Position numbers and translations under genes: made by a program
DNA from: Lepas anatifera
Taxonomy: Eukaryota; Arthropoda; Thecostraca; Lepadidae
NCBI GenBank assembly: GCA_034440635.1
Contig: JAOTON010002272.1
Location: 1,007,596-1,071,595 of the forward strand
Reading direction: 5' to 3'
Length of the DNA stretch: 64,000 bases
Notes under the pieces: model-generated
Database searches by the model: none
The model's input: only the letters and a program-made list of their open reading frames with translations
Told to the model about the DNA's origin: nothing
Part shown: positions 11,580 to 23,462 of the stretch, one piece after another
Layout of the letters: every line of letters begins with the position of its first letter
Position numbering within the stretch: the stretch's first letter is position 1

Positions 11580-11975
11580 CTACACAGACGACACCACCGA
11601 TACAGAGGTTAGCAAAGACACAGAGGACGGTGCCACACCACCGATAGACAGGTTAGCAAAGACACAGAGGACACCACCGATACAGAGGTTAGCACCAACA
11701 CAGAGGACATCACCGATACAGAGGTTAGCATCGGCACAGAGGTTAGCACCAACACAGAGGTTAGCACTGACACAGAGGTTAGCACCAACACAGAGGTAAG
11801 CACCGACACAGAGGTTAGCACCAACAGAGGTTAGCACCGACACAGAGGTTAGCACCAACACAGAGGTTAGCACCAACACAGAGGTTAGCACCAACACTGA
11901 GGGCACCAACGACACAGAGGACACCGCCGACACAGCACCGACACAAAGGACACCACCTACACAGGTCAGCGCCGA
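11580..11975. repeat. 18-bp minisatellite
   Basis: About 20 units of the type CACAGAGGTTAGCACCAA, with variants CACCGATA and CACTGACA. The 18-base period keeps frames open, giving minus-strand VLTSVS-type repeats that need not be translated. Confidence 0.9.
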
Positions 11976-12185
11976 TAAACGTTAGCCCCCACACAGAGGT
12001 CAGCCCTCATCAGCGGCGCCGAGGCTGTTTGCCCGCAGCAGTTTGACGACCGGCAGAGCCATTACGACCCGAGAGATGTGACGACCAGCAAACCTCTCGG
12101 GTGTTGCCCTCAGCAGGGCATTCAGTTTTTTACACCCGGATTCGAGGGGACTGACCAGCAGATATGGCATGATTATGTAAAGTAA
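11976..12185 (+). other. Short open frame after the minisatellite (unassigned)
   Basis: One plus-strand frame is open to a TAA at 12183-12185 and reads as ordinary protein (for example FDDRQSHYDPRDVTTSKPLG and then GIQFFTPGFEG). An acceptor-like CCCACACAG lies at its left edge. It could be a terminal exon of something upstream or chance. No family was recognised. Confidence 0.2.
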
Positions 12186-12604
12186 ACAATTACAGGTAGC
12201 CGGAGCTCTGGAAATATCAAGCAGCGAATCTGAGCGCTATGCACACGGTACCACGCCTCAGAGTCTTATCCTCATTCTAAGGATCAAAGAGAACCTCATC
12301 AAACGAATAGCGAACGTGAGGAATAAACAATGTGAAGTTCCTATATTCCGAATATCTTCTGTTAAATGCATTGCTTATTTCATATCCTCGATGAAAACGG
12401 CGAACAAGAAGCACATATGCAACCAAGCGTATGCGGTAGAATACACACAAGTCTTCACTTTGATGTGAAGCCGGGGGTTGGGAGCTACCAGAGGAAAGCA
12501 GAGGTCACTGTCACCGCAACAGAGAATCCGGTCCGATGACCAGATCACGGGCTCAGGAGGCCGAACACGTGACCCCGGTAATCAGTTCCGACGGTCGATC
12601 TGTC
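12186..12604. other. Intergenic; nothing recognised
   Basis: AT-rich spacer between the two large minisatellites, with no supported gene. Confidence 0.4.
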
Positions 12605-14030
12605 CGACCAATGCGGCGCAGTCCGGGACGGTACCACAGCTGACGCCCCGGCTGACGCAGTCCGGGACGGTACCCCAGCTGACGCAGTCCGGGACGGTAC
12701 CACAGCTGACGCCCCAGCTGACGCAGTCCGGGACGGTACCACAGCTGACACCCCGGCTGACGCAGTCCGGGACGGTACCACAGCTGACCGGCTGACACAG
12801 TCCGGGACGGTACCACAGCTGACGCCCCGGCTGACGCAGTCCGGGACGGTACCACAGCTGACGCCCCGGCTGACGCAGTCCGGGACGGTACCACAGCTGA
12901 CGCCCCGGCTGACGCAGTCCGGGACGGTACCACAGCTGACGCAGTCCGGGACGGTCCCACAGCTGACGCCCCGGCTGACGCAGTCCGGGACAGTACCACA
13001 GCTGACGCAGTCTGGGACGGTACCACAGCTGACGCAGTCCGGGACGGTACCACAGCTGACGCCCCGGCTGACGCATTCCGGGACGGTACCACAGCTGACG
13101 CCCCGGCTGACGCAGTCCGGGACGGTACCACAGCTGACGCCCCGGCTGACGCAGTCCGGGACGGTACCACAGCTGACGCAGTCCGGGACGGTACCACAGA
13201 TGACGCAGTCCGGGACGGTACCACAGCTGACGCAGTCAGGGACGGTCCGCCCCGGCTGACGCAGTCAGGGACGGTGCCCCAGCTGACGCCCCGGCTGACG
13301 CAGTCCGGGACAGTACCACAGCTGACGCAGTCCGGGACGGTACCACAGCTGACGCCCCGGCTGACGCAGTCCGGGACGGTACCACAGCTGACGCCCCGGC
13401 TGACGCAGTCCGGGACGGTACCACAGCTGACGCCCCGGCTGACGCAGTCCGGGACGATACCACAGCTGACGCAGTCCGGGACGGTCCCACAGCTGACGCC
13501 CCGGCTGACGCAGTCCGGGACAGTACCACAGCTGACGCAGTCCGGGACGGTACCACAGCTGACGCAGTCCCGGCTGACGCAGTCCGGGACGGTACCACAG
13601 CTGACGCAGTCCGGGACGGTACCACAGCTGACGCAGTCCGGGACGGTACCACAGCTGACGCAGTCAGGGACGGTGCCCCGGCTGACGCAGTCGAGGGACG
13701 GTGCCCCGGCTGACGCCCCGGCTGACGCAGTCTGGGACAGTACCACAGCTGACGCAGTCCGGGACGGTACCACAGCTGACGCCCCGGCTGACGCAGTCCG
13801 GGACGGTACCACAGCTGACGCCCCGGCTGACGCAGTCCGGGACGGTACCACAGCTGACGCAGCCCCGGCTGACCGCAGTCGGACGGCTTGACGCAGTCTG
13901 GGACGGTACCACAGCTGACGCCCCGGCTGACGCAGTCCGGGACGGTACCACAGCTGACGCCCCGGCTGACGCAGTCCGGGACGGTACCACAGCTGACGCA
14001 GTCCGGGACGGTACCACAGCTGACGAACGA
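12605..14030. repeat. 1.4-kb compound minisatellite (27- and 39-bp units)
   Basis: The basic unit GACGCAGTCCGGGACGGTAC + CACAGCT is 27 bp. In many copies a 12-bp insert, GACGCCCCGGCT, makes 39-bp units. The two unit types are interspersed along about 45 units, with rare variants such as CAGTCTGGGACAG. Both lengths are multiples of three and contain no stop, so several frames on both strands stay open; the longest is the 515-codon minus-strand frame at 12553-14100. Every unit carries GGTACC and CAGCTG palindromes. I find no start, signal peptide or flanking domain that would make it a gene. Confidence 0.92.
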
Positions 14031-15092
14031 CAGCCGCCGAAGCGGGGCAGAGCACCTCCCCATTGTTTCTACCCCGGGCAGTACCCCTGCCCTGGTACAA
14101 CAGGTATGAATATGGCTTCGAGATAGCCCTGAACAGGGAAATCGTCTGTGAATCACGATCTCGGTGCAGGTTCAGGTCCGTGGATGGCTACCGAGCGGGT
14201 GTGCAGCGCCCGTGGATTCCCTCTACAAATAGATTAACTCATATATGAGCGACAAGATCCAACACGGCTCGACACAGCACCCACGTCACGCTAATGAAAC
14301 GCTAATATCCCCGAGCCGGTGTAACATGCCTTGACGGGGCCTTCACCGTGTTATAGCCTGATCAATTTCATTACTGACTGAACATATCAGAAATGGGTGG
14401 GATGTTAGCAGTGTGTGGCACGTGCAAAACCAGGGACATGCAAATAATCAACTTTCATCACATATTTCGGCATTTCTTATTTATAGTTCATCTGAAGAGA
14501 CCAACACTTCGTGTGCAGGGAGCAACAATGCTGTGAATTGATCGGCAAATGTAAATTTGTATTCCAGATCAAATCACTCGTGCACAGGTGCACGGGAATA
14601 GGATGAGCTGAGTTCACCCAATGATGTATTTCAAAAACTATTGAACCAACGAAGCATAAATTTACGGCAAATACATGAGGGTAGACCGTCTCCATGCTAG
14701 TCTAAGGATAAGACAGCGTTGTTTACATTTAGGGCCCTAGGCCACGTGCGCACCCCCTTCGAGATATCAGAAACTAAAGGCTCGATGAAGCTGAAACTTG
14801 GTATGTGTTTCACTACCACAATGATTGGACCTGTCAACATGAGGGTCACATCTGACGTGCGCACCTGCACGCCCCTTCAATAATGAGGATATTAATATTA
14901 TATAAATATTAAGGATATTAAAGTTGCAGGAGATGTTACGATACCACAAGCAGATTCTGACGTGAATTTTGCATACCCAGTCACTACACCAAAAACGTGA
15001 TAGCGTAAGAGGAAAATATCGGGACAACCGAAAAATTGCATTTCAAAGTGTTTATTCCTTCGTCAATTCGAAGCCGTTGTGTTGAATTTGCC
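14031..15092. other. Intergenic; nothing recognised
   Basis: AT-rich, with short ORFs only. A small duplicated phrase, ATATTAATATTATATAAATA, lies near 14887. Confidence 0.4.
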
Positions 15093-15550
15093 CCTTAAAG
15101 GGAGTGTGGCTCCTTGGTCGAATCCTGGAATTTAGTGTAATTAGGCGTACTTTTAGCCGAAAATAATGAAACCACTCATGATTTCTCAGAAAAATGTACA
15201 ATAAGCTCAATATTTTGATTTTTAAAATACTCCTCTGAAAAGAGATAAATATCAGCCTGTGGATGATGTCATGATCTGGCAACCACTACCATACTCGAAA
15301 AGCTTCAAGGGCTTCGATTGGCTGATGCTCATCGAGACGCCAGCATATGTCGTCACAACAACAGCCATGACAACTGTGGCCTGCTGCTAAGGGTACATGA
15401 GGGGTACATTTCAGGTAGGTTTTAGCTTTTTTTCTACGGAAATCTCGAGTTCCAAGACAAATGGTATATTGAATACCGGATTTTCTGACTTGCTTTACAA
15501 CTTGGCTATATCAGTTAGAATCAGGTTTTGAAGGTCACATTCCCTTTGAG
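15093..15550 (+). mobile_element. TIR element family A, copy 1
   Basis: It starts CTTAAAGGGAGTGTGGCTCC and ends AAGGTCACATTCCCTTTGAG, so its ends are inverted repeats. It is about 458 bp with no coding capacity. Copies lie at 21286-21745 (same orientation) and 35034-35479 (reverse), alignable along their full length. This is a MITE-like non-autonomous DNA element. Confidence 0.8.
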
Positions 15551-16350
15551 GCCCGTTCACAGCCTTTCCGCAACAATTTTGGGTTCCCACAGTCCGCTCG
15601 ACCGAAAGGTAGGCGATACCTGCAGTCAGCTGATCGACGAAACCACTGTCCGAAATGCGTATTCGCATGCCAAAGTATGAGTAATCGGAATCCCTTGAAA
15701 TCGTTTTCTTATGAAAGCCTAGCTTAGCACATCCACTTTATGCCATCTAAATCTTTTAAATGATTATTGTGAAAAGTTCATGAAAAAAAAAGCCTTACGC
15801 GCATTATGTTATCTTAGACCACTGAACACGCACAGCTCGCGTAAGTTACTCGCAGGCACTTCAGAGAGACCAAATGCAAATGCGCTCCGATGATCCCAAC
15901 TGACGTCGCGTGCGGAAAATTGGACGCGAACCGTGCAATTGTTTCACCATGTATCTAAATAGCCATCGCATGCGATTTTCGGCATGAGGAAACACCGTGA
16001 GCTCGCCTTTAGAACAAAAGATATTCAAAAAGTCCAAACAAAGCATAGGCTACAAAAACCTAACTTGATTTTCCACGTAGACAAATTCCTAAAATCCTAT
16101 GCACTGTATGCGGATTTCGTTTCCAATTAAGCGGTTTATAATTGGGAAACAGCTTCTGCATGGTCAACGTCAAACGGATGATGAAAATGTCACATTCTGA
16201 GGATCCACTGCATAACATATTCGTTCATTGTGTCTTTATCTTCGCTTTTCAATATCAGGCGCCCGCTCGATTTCCACCCTAACATACATTTTGTGACAAT
16301 TATAAATGAAGTTGGCTGAAAAGTCAGACCAAAAGGATCAAAACATAAAA
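15551..16350. other. Intergenic; nothing recognised
   Basis: No ORF with protein character and no clear repeat. Confidence 0.4.
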
Positions 16351-16525
16351 GACGAAAATATAAGAATGTTGATAAAATACGGACAAGTTACGTGTGCCGT
16401 ACTACCAGGTGATTCTCCTCCTTTATTTTCTGGCTGGACGAAAGTATTAGGATGTTGATAAAATACGGCCAAGTTGCGTGTGCCGTATTGCCAGGCGATT
16501 CCCCTCCATTATTTTCTAGTTGGAC
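16351..16525. repeat. 86-bp tandem duplication
   Basis: Copies at 16351-16439 and 16437-16525 share GATGTTGATAAAATACGG (first copy AATGTTG) and CGTGTGCCGTA. They differ by about 10 substitutions. Confidence 0.8.
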
Positions 16526-16882
16526 TGAGCACGAAGAGAAAATGCTCTCTGGCGGGAGGGCGTTGCCGTTCGGTCAGGCCTTGAAGGAGCTCACACGTGT
16601 ACATTTGGTAAATTAAAATCACCCACGGCTGAAGTCTCTCGATCTGACCTCCAAAGGTTCGTTCTGAGGGTGGTGCGCTTATAACGAGTAACTATGCTCG
16701 CCCCCCCCATTCACTTCTCCAACGACGGCTTTGAAGGGGGGTTTCACCTCCGCTCACTTCGTCAGCGTCTTCTGAATGTATCTAGAAGTCCTATTAATCA
16801 AGGGTCCCTTGATCAATTACGTATCTATTCTAGATCCCAGGTCTGGACGCTGAGCTCATCAGGCCGCACACTACACGCTTAA
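16526..16882. other. Spacer; nothing recognised
   Basis: No gene. It contains a C-rich tract near 16700 and ends with the TTAA at 16879-16882 that borders the next element. Confidence 0.4.
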
Positions 16883-18003
16883 CCCTATCTGTGCTAGACT
16901 CCTGGAAACCCCTATTTCTGCCAGGGGAGATTCTGCCCCCCCCGCCCTCTAAGACCTCCAAATCTACTAGTTTGATTTCAAAAATTAAATGCGGAATCGA
17001 TCTGTCTCACGCCAAACTACAGTTTGAACAAAACAGTCAAATTTTGAATATCTTGGGAAGGGGGTAAGAATACACATTCCTTAATGTTTGTTTCCTTACT
17101 GAGTCCCTGCACCTTTCACTTATGAGAAAATGCAAACTTCAATGGCGGTTACACGGCCAGAACTGTGTGTAAAACATAAACTTTACCAGTTTCCTGTTGC
17201 ATATATTAGCAACGGTCAGAGTCTGCGTGCCATAATTGGCACCGAGATAAATGAAATGCCAAAAATAATGCAGCAGAAAAGCATCGGAAGCATGCATGTG
17301 AGGAGCACGTAGAAAAGCGAAAAAGTGGGGCAAAATGCATATTGCCAATGTCTAAAAAGAATGCCAAACTCGGGGATTCAGAATTATCTTGTGTCTGTGA
17401 TCCACCTATGGATTTGTTTTCTCTATTCGGTCTTGGGCCGAAATGGATGCCCAAAATATGTGTCCAATTCCTAGCACTAGTATACTAAAATAGGCTTGCA
17501 AACTCGCATTGACGCCCTCTCTAGTACCAATACCTGAGCACGCCTATGGTATCTTATTTTCAAATATAATATAGGGTTGGGGACATGATGTGGTTGTTTT
17601 TAGTCCTCCTGGCTGTCACATAAGCAGTCTTTGCACTCTGCAAGAGAACAATCCAATTACGTTAGAAATCCCCGGTTTGAGTCGCTGTAACCCTCTGTAC
17701 CAAAATACATAAAAACCTTTATCAGCTATCACCTGACATCTCATTCATACATTGCAATAGCTGCCAATATTGTTACATGTGACTTTGTTATGCGAATAAC
17801 ACACCGCAGACGATAATACTTGGTTTGTGAATGGATCTTCATGTGTCGTAGGTCCGCCCCTGAAGATACTGCCTTAAAACTTTCAGGGAATCTACCCTTT
17901 ACGCCACGTCGCCAAACTTCAAATCCCTGTCGCGAACCGTTCCGGAGATATCCCGAAAGACATGAGGGGTGACAGAATCCGCCCTCTGACGGGAATGGGG
18001 TTC
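16883..18003 (-). mobile_element. piggyBac-like element family 2, copy 3 (diverged)
   Basis: It begins after TTAA (16879-16882) with CCCTATCTGTGCTAGACTCC and a second, internal terminus, CCCCTATTTCTGCCAGGGGA. This is the same doubled terminus seen in the 38116-39358 copy. The inner part near 17800-17840 matches that copy's block ending ACCAAGTATTATCG in reverse. The far end, near 18003, has lost its TTAA. There is no transposase. Confidence 0.6.
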
Positions 18004-18837
18004 TGAGACCAGTGCTAAAAATAACTGGCCTCAGGTCTGACACATAGCTCTTACACGACATACACAATGCTCTTAATTGAGGACGAGGAGTTTAGATCAT
18101 GTATCCACTTTGGGCCTAAGGCCTGACGCATTTATCAAACCAATGAAGCATTGTATGTATGCAGTATTAGTCTCAGCGACACCAGAGCTGCCGGAGGGCA
18201 TACTGGCTGTCATATTCTCCGACAGGAGGGAAAGCATGACTGAACCAGCGGCACAGATGACTGTGAACCGTTGGTTAATCCGAGATGGTGTCAAACAAAA
18301 CTATTTGAACAAACGCTTTCTCGCTTCGGGCGAGAGATACAAGGTTATCGTATTATCTGGTTCTGGAATTGGTGGATTTTTTTTGGAACGTAACGTCCTC
18401 CGTTTGCGACTTTTTCTGCATATAACCGTTTGATTTGTGGTTTTTAACAGGCTGTTACGATAGCCAATGGCATCGACACTTTCTGAGAGCGTAGATGGCG
18501 GTGCGATACTTCCGATACTTCCCCGTAAAGCACCCAGGCCATAACATCATTATGCAAGAGACACACTCATGTATGAAAGATGAAAACATCTGGCGAATGG
18601 AATGGGGCTCCAAGATAATATTTAATCGCCAATAAGCGCATCAAGATGGAAAAGCTACATAATTAGCACGTCGCACTAGTGGTGTGGCGGAAGAAAAGTT
18701 TACAGGGATGAAAGTAATATAATAGCCATTAGTTTATTAGTGTTTGGCAAGATCATAAGCATCATAGAGGTGCATGTCCCTACAGTTGATATTCAGTATA
18801 GTAAAAAGCCCCTCTCCCTCCTGCATCAATTTCAGTA
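18004..18837. other. Intergenic; nothing recognised
   Basis: The plus-strand ORF at 18077-18433 has no recognisable domain and no splice or promoter context. I treat it as chance. Confidence 0.35.
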
Positions 18838-18950
18838 TTTAAAGGGAATATGGCACATTGGTGCCATCCCAGACTGCAGCGGTTTTAGGGGGCAATCTAT
18901 GTTGAAAATAATGGGCTCGGCCTTATTTCTGCTCAAAATAAAGAAGAGAA
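18838..18950 (+). mobile_element. TIR element family B fragment
   Basis: TTTAAAGGGAATATGGCACA and the following about 100 bases match the start of the element at 28443. Only the 5' part is present. Confidence 0.55.
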
Positions 18951-19461
18951 AATAAAGGAAAGGGTTTCCCAAAGCTAACAGATGCCATGCCCTTCACATG
19001 AATCAATGATCGGAGAATATTTTCGATTTAACACTTTTATGATAAAGAGACGTCTCACCTGCCATAGGATTGCTTCTAATTCTGTAAAGAACTTGTGTTG
19101 TTTCTTCAGAACCAAAACAATTGAGAACCCTTAAGCAACACTGAGTCCTCCTGAATCAAGTCTGCAAGCTCGGCAGCGATCGTACGTAAAACTAACCGGC
19201 TGCTGCTGCTATGGGACTGCGCCACTTCTAACGGCTGACACCGCAATATTCACTCCTTCCCCCAAAAGCTGCAGCTTCCCTGCACTGCTTTTGACACATA
19301 TTCCTGTGCCAACAACAGCAAAGAGCTTGGAAGAGAGATTTCACTCGACAAAATGTGTGTTGTTTACAGAGCTGCTGAGCCATGATCAGGAGGCGGCGGC
19401 TTCAGATGCTGTGCCGTCACGAGAGTACAGGAGAGCCGGGCGGAGCGGCGACAGGACTGAC
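18951..19461. other. Intergenic or intron of the minus-strand gene
   Basis: On the minus strand this follows the donor at 19461/19460. No further exon was recognised. Confidence 0.35.
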
Positions 19462-19599
19462 CTCTGTCCGGAGCACCCTCTCGCGAGAGAGCCGGAGCGC
19501 CCTCTCAACCTGCCGCCGAATGTCCGCGTCCTCGATGTTCGACACCTCCGAGAGACTCAGCTCGGCGAACAGCCGCACCGGCATGTCGCCGGGGTACAC
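19462..19599 (-). CDS. Candidate exon 3 of an unrecognised minus-strand gene
   Basis: On the minus strand a 46-codon phase-0 exon is bounded by CCTCTGCCTCAG|GTGTAC (acceptor at 19601-19600) and ACAGAG|GTCAGT (donor at 19461-19460). The peptide is ordinary folded-protein sequence: YPGDMPVRLFAELSLSEVSN, then an Arg/Glu-rich amphipathic stretch (RRQVERALRLSRERVLRTE) that should be helical. Its phase matches the exon at 24777-24947, about 5.2 kb upstream, so both could belong to one gene. I do not recognise the family. The intron upstream carries a large 26-bp satellite right up to the acceptor. Shadow frames on the plus strand here look like ordinary GC-rich noise. Confidence 0.55.
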
Positions 19600-19603
19600 C
19601 TGA

Positions 19604-20720
19604 GGCAGAGGGCAGGTCAGATACTGAGGTCAGGTCATATCACCTGAGGAAGAGGTCAGGTCAGATCACCTGAGGAAGAGGTCAGGTCATATCACCTGAA
19701 GAAGAGGTCAGGTCATATCACCTGAGGAAGAGGTCAGGTCATATCACCTGAGGAAGAGGTCAGGTCAGATCACCTGAGGAAGAGGTCAGGTCATATCACC
19801 TGAGGAAGAGGTCAGGTCAGATCACCTGAGGAAGAGGTCAGGTCATATCACCTGAGGCAGAGGTCAGGTCATATCACCTGAGGAAGAGGTCAGGTCATAT
19901 CACCTGAGGAAGAGGTCAGGTCATATCACCTGAGGAAGAGGTCAGGTCATATCACCTGAGGAAGAGGTCAGGTCATATCACCTGAGGCAGAGGTCAGGTC
20001 ATATCACCTGAGGAAGAGGTCAGGTCATATCACCTGAGGAAGAGGTCAGGTCATATCACCTGAGGAAGAGGTCAGGTCATATCACCTGAGGAAGAGGTCA
20101 GGTCATATCACCTGAGGAAGAGGTCAGGTCATATCACCTGAAGAAGAGGTCAGTTCATATCACCTGAGGAAGAGGTCAGGTCATATCACCTGAGGAAGAG
20201 GTCAGGTCATATCACCTGAGGCAGAGGTCAGGTAATATCACCTGAGGAAGATGTCAGGTCATATCACCTGAGGAAGAGGTCAGGTCATATCACCTGAGGA
20301 AGAGGTCAGGTCATAACACCTGAGGAGAGATCAGGTCAGATCACCTGAGGCAGAGGTCAGGTCATATCACCTGAGGAAGAGGTCAGGTCAGATCACCTGA
20401 GGAAGAGGTCGGATCAGCCGTCAGATCACTTGAAACAAAGTTTAGATCAGATATCAGGTCACCTGAGGAAGAGTTTAGATCATATATCGGGTCCCCTGAG
20501 AAAGAGGTTAGATCAGCGGTCAGGTCACCTGAGGCAGAGGGCAGGTCAGATCACCTATGGTAGAGGTGCAGATAAGCCGTCAGGCCGCCTTAAAAAAGAG
20601 ATCAGGTCAGTGGCCAGACCGACTGAAGTAGAGGTCATGTCACCTGACGCAAGTCAGGTTAATGGTCAGGTCGCCTGCGGTGGAGGTCAGGTCAGCGGTC
20701 AGGCCACCTGCAGCGGCGTC
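19604..20720. repeat. 26-bp satellite of splice-acceptor-like units
   Basis: About 31 well-kept units with a 26-base period run to about 20410, followed by decayed units to 20720. The plus-strand unit is TCACCTGAGGAAGAGGTCAG + GTCATA. On the minus strand each unit reads CTGACCTCTTCCTCAGGTGA: a branchpoint-like CTGAC, a pyrimidine run and CAG|G. The true acceptor of the exon at 19599 (CTGACCTGCCCTCTGCCTCAG, one base skipped within its pyrimidine run relative to none) lies at the near edge of the array. Each unit also has AGGTCA next to TCACCT, an imperfect palindrome of nuclear-receptor half-sites. Confidence 0.93.
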
Positions 20721-21285
20721 AAGACACCATGAGCGCCTGAACTCCAGTGAAATTTTGGGGGTCCTTGGCTCGACTCAGGGCACCCCTCTCATTTCAAAAG
20801 CCTGTAATGACCTCAGGAGTCTCATGAGTTATAAGCGTTACCAACAGGTAGAAGAATTGGCTATTTGAAGTTGGACCCCCCCTCCGCACGTTAAACCCCA
20901 AAAATATTAGCTATTATTATTATACAGGGTAAAACTGAACAACTGCTGCGCCTCAGCATGGAGGCCCCTTGGAATCTGGTCCCAATGGAAATCAATCCTT
21001 AGCGACGCCCTTGGTCTTACGAGAACCAACACACGACTAGAGATCAAGGTTCCATCGATCAGCCACACTTAACAGGAACTGCCTAAGAATGCATCATAGC
21101 CCCATTGATTTAACACACCTGCGTGTCGCTAGGCGACCTCAGCAAGCTAGTGTGGCTGACCAAACTGACCTCAGGTCATTTGAGGCTGGAGATTACGTCA
21201 CCTGAGGTGGAGGTCAGGTCACTTGAGACTAAAGGCCAGGTGAGAGACCGCGTCTCCGGAGGTCAGAAGCCGGGTCACAGTGTCC
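20721..21285. other. Intron sequence with a SINE-tail remnant and decayed satellite
   Basis: ACGTTAAACCCCAAAA at about 20889-20904, followed by ATTATTATTAT, resembles the 3' tail of the SINE at 62205. Decayed units of the 26-bp satellite reappear at about 21160-21280. No gene. Confidence 0.5.
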
Positions 21286-21745
21286 CTTAAAGGGAAGGTG
21301 GCACCTTGGTCGAATCCTGGAATTTAGTGCAATTAGGCGTACTTCTAGCCGAAAATAATGAAACCACTCATGATCTCTCTGAAAAATGTACAATACGCTC
21401 AATATTTTGATTTTTAAAATACTCCTCTAGAAAAAAAAGAAAAAATATCAGCCTGAGGATGATGCCACGATCTGGCAACCACTACCATACTTGAAACGCT
21501 TCAAGGGCTTCGATTGGCTGATGCTCATCGTGACGTCAGCATATGTCGTCACACCAGCAGCTCACAACAATGGCCACCCGGCGAGGGGTTGATGAGGGGT
21601 TGGTGTCAGGTAGGTCTTAGCTTTTTCTACGGAGATATCGAGTTCCAAGACAAATGATATATGGAGTACCGGGTTTTCCGACTTGCTTTACAACTTGGCT
21701 ATCTCAGTTAAAATCACGTTATGAAGGTGCCACATTCCCTTTAAG
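21286..21745 (+). mobile_element. TIR element family A, copy 2
   Basis: Starts CTTAAAGGGAAGGTGGCACC and ends GGTGCCACATTCCCTTTAAG, an almost perfect terminal inverted repeat. It is 460 bp and non-coding. It matches 15093-15550 throughout. Confidence 0.85.
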
Positions 21746-23462
21746 GACCCGCTACAGGAACCGTATAGACATACTGGGAGCAGAGCCTTGAAGCCCAAGG
21801 CAACGGTGAGCCGAGCACGCAGCGCACCGGCACAAAAAGCGAAACGCTATAGTATTGTCCATGCTAATCTTGCAACCCACATCGCCCCGGAGTAGAAACA
21901 GAGGATTGTAGACATCAATGTAACATCTTTAAATAGAGCCGTTGGTAAAATTTCGGGACACAAAAGTGGCTCCAAAATTAATGAGCCTCGCGATTGAAGT
22001 CATCCGAACAAAAATAATCCAGAGGTAGGATAATAGCGACCTTAAACTGAATATGAGTGAAAACATTATCCAAAAAAAAGCCAAAATGTGCATTGATATC
22101 ACAAAAATAGCATAAATAACCCATACCACCCATTTTACAGCCTATCAGTCAAACATTTCACTAAAATAAACGCCGAGACAGTGAGACCCGACCATTGGCA
22201 TGCCACATAGAAGGGGCCAGGTCCAGTGGGAGGGTGTAGTTGAAGGGTAACATATCCTGTGCTGTCCCGCCCTACCTGCTGAGGGACCTACCTCGACAGA
22301 GGTACGGGCCCGAGCCCGACAGCACACAGCAGACCGGTGATTGGTGTTCCTAATACCGGGGTGCTGGGTAGAAAATAACACCCAGGCAAGCTGAGTGTTC
22401 CACTCACTGCTTTGCTGTTTATACTCAATTTTCCACTCACTTTGCAAATGGTCATTTTTAGGGCATGATTCGATAATCCTGGTGTGTGCGAACTCATCAA
22501 AAGTATGTTAGCAAGGAAATTTTGATGAAAATGTTCTTCCTAAACTTTGAATTATCGATTAAATAAGAGCTTTAATTGACATCCACAATTTTCTAACTTC
22601 CTAATTTCCCACTCGCCTCTCTATTTTCAAATGTGAATTGTACCCTCAGTACCCTCCAGCACGATCACTTTTGTGATTCTGCCTGTGCCCAGAACGTAAG
22701 CCACGCAAGCACTGCCCACAAAAGTGAATAACTGTTTTGCAAAACAAAAATCGGCAAAATCGGTGGGTTTGGGCAGATCCAATGCCTTTTTGTCCCCTCC
22801 CCTCCTGGATCCACCAGTGTACTAGTGTGAGCACCCCTGAAAACGACAAAACAAAAGAAAATTACAATGGTGTGTGTGTTGAACTAGACTGATGATGATA
22901 ATTGGAGTTTTAGGGCACTGCAGCTGCATAGGCTATATGTGCCCGGTTCAAGGAGACTCTCCCACATACCACTCATTGTGCCACCGACCAACCAGTCATG
23001 TTCAGATCCCAGACAGTCAACAACACCACGGGCAGACCGCAGACTCACAGCCGAGCTGAGCTCGTTTGGCTGTAGCAGGTCATGTGGAGACGCATTCCGA
23101 AAAACACTAAAGCAGATCAACCCTCGTAGTCCCTGTACCCCGCACATTCAACAACCTCCCGCAGATTCTGCGTGTGTGCATTTTGCAGACATTCGGACCG
23201 CTTTCGCAAGACAAGCTGCGCCTTCAACAGGACCGCGACCAGCACGATTGAAAAGTTTCCAACTGACCGGCGGTTAAGGCCAGTCACCCCATCGGGACTT
23301 ATATCGTAAGCCCTGCTATCCAACTTGTAAGTTACAAGTTTGCTAGCAGGATTCCTGTGGAGCAGCTGGCTTCTAAACCGAGTCGAGCTGGCCTACAGAG
23401 GTCGGACAGTGACCCCCCTGGAGGCCGATGGTCTACGAAAAACGGCAAGCTCTCGGTAGTGC
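21746..23462. other. Intron or intergenic; no exon recognised
   Basis: Overlapping ORFs on both strands at 22145-23320 lack domain character. GGATCCACCAGTG near 22808 resembles a hAT-type terminus, but I found no partner end. Confidence 0.35.

Noticed and set aside
12553..14100. 515-codon minus-strand frame and its plus-strand partners as real proteins
   Set aside because: Unit lengths are multiples of three without stops, so frames on both strands are open at once; no start context, signal or flanking domain favours one.
18077..18433. 118-codon plus-strand frame
   Set aside because: No recognisable motif, start context or splice signal; ordinary chance length.
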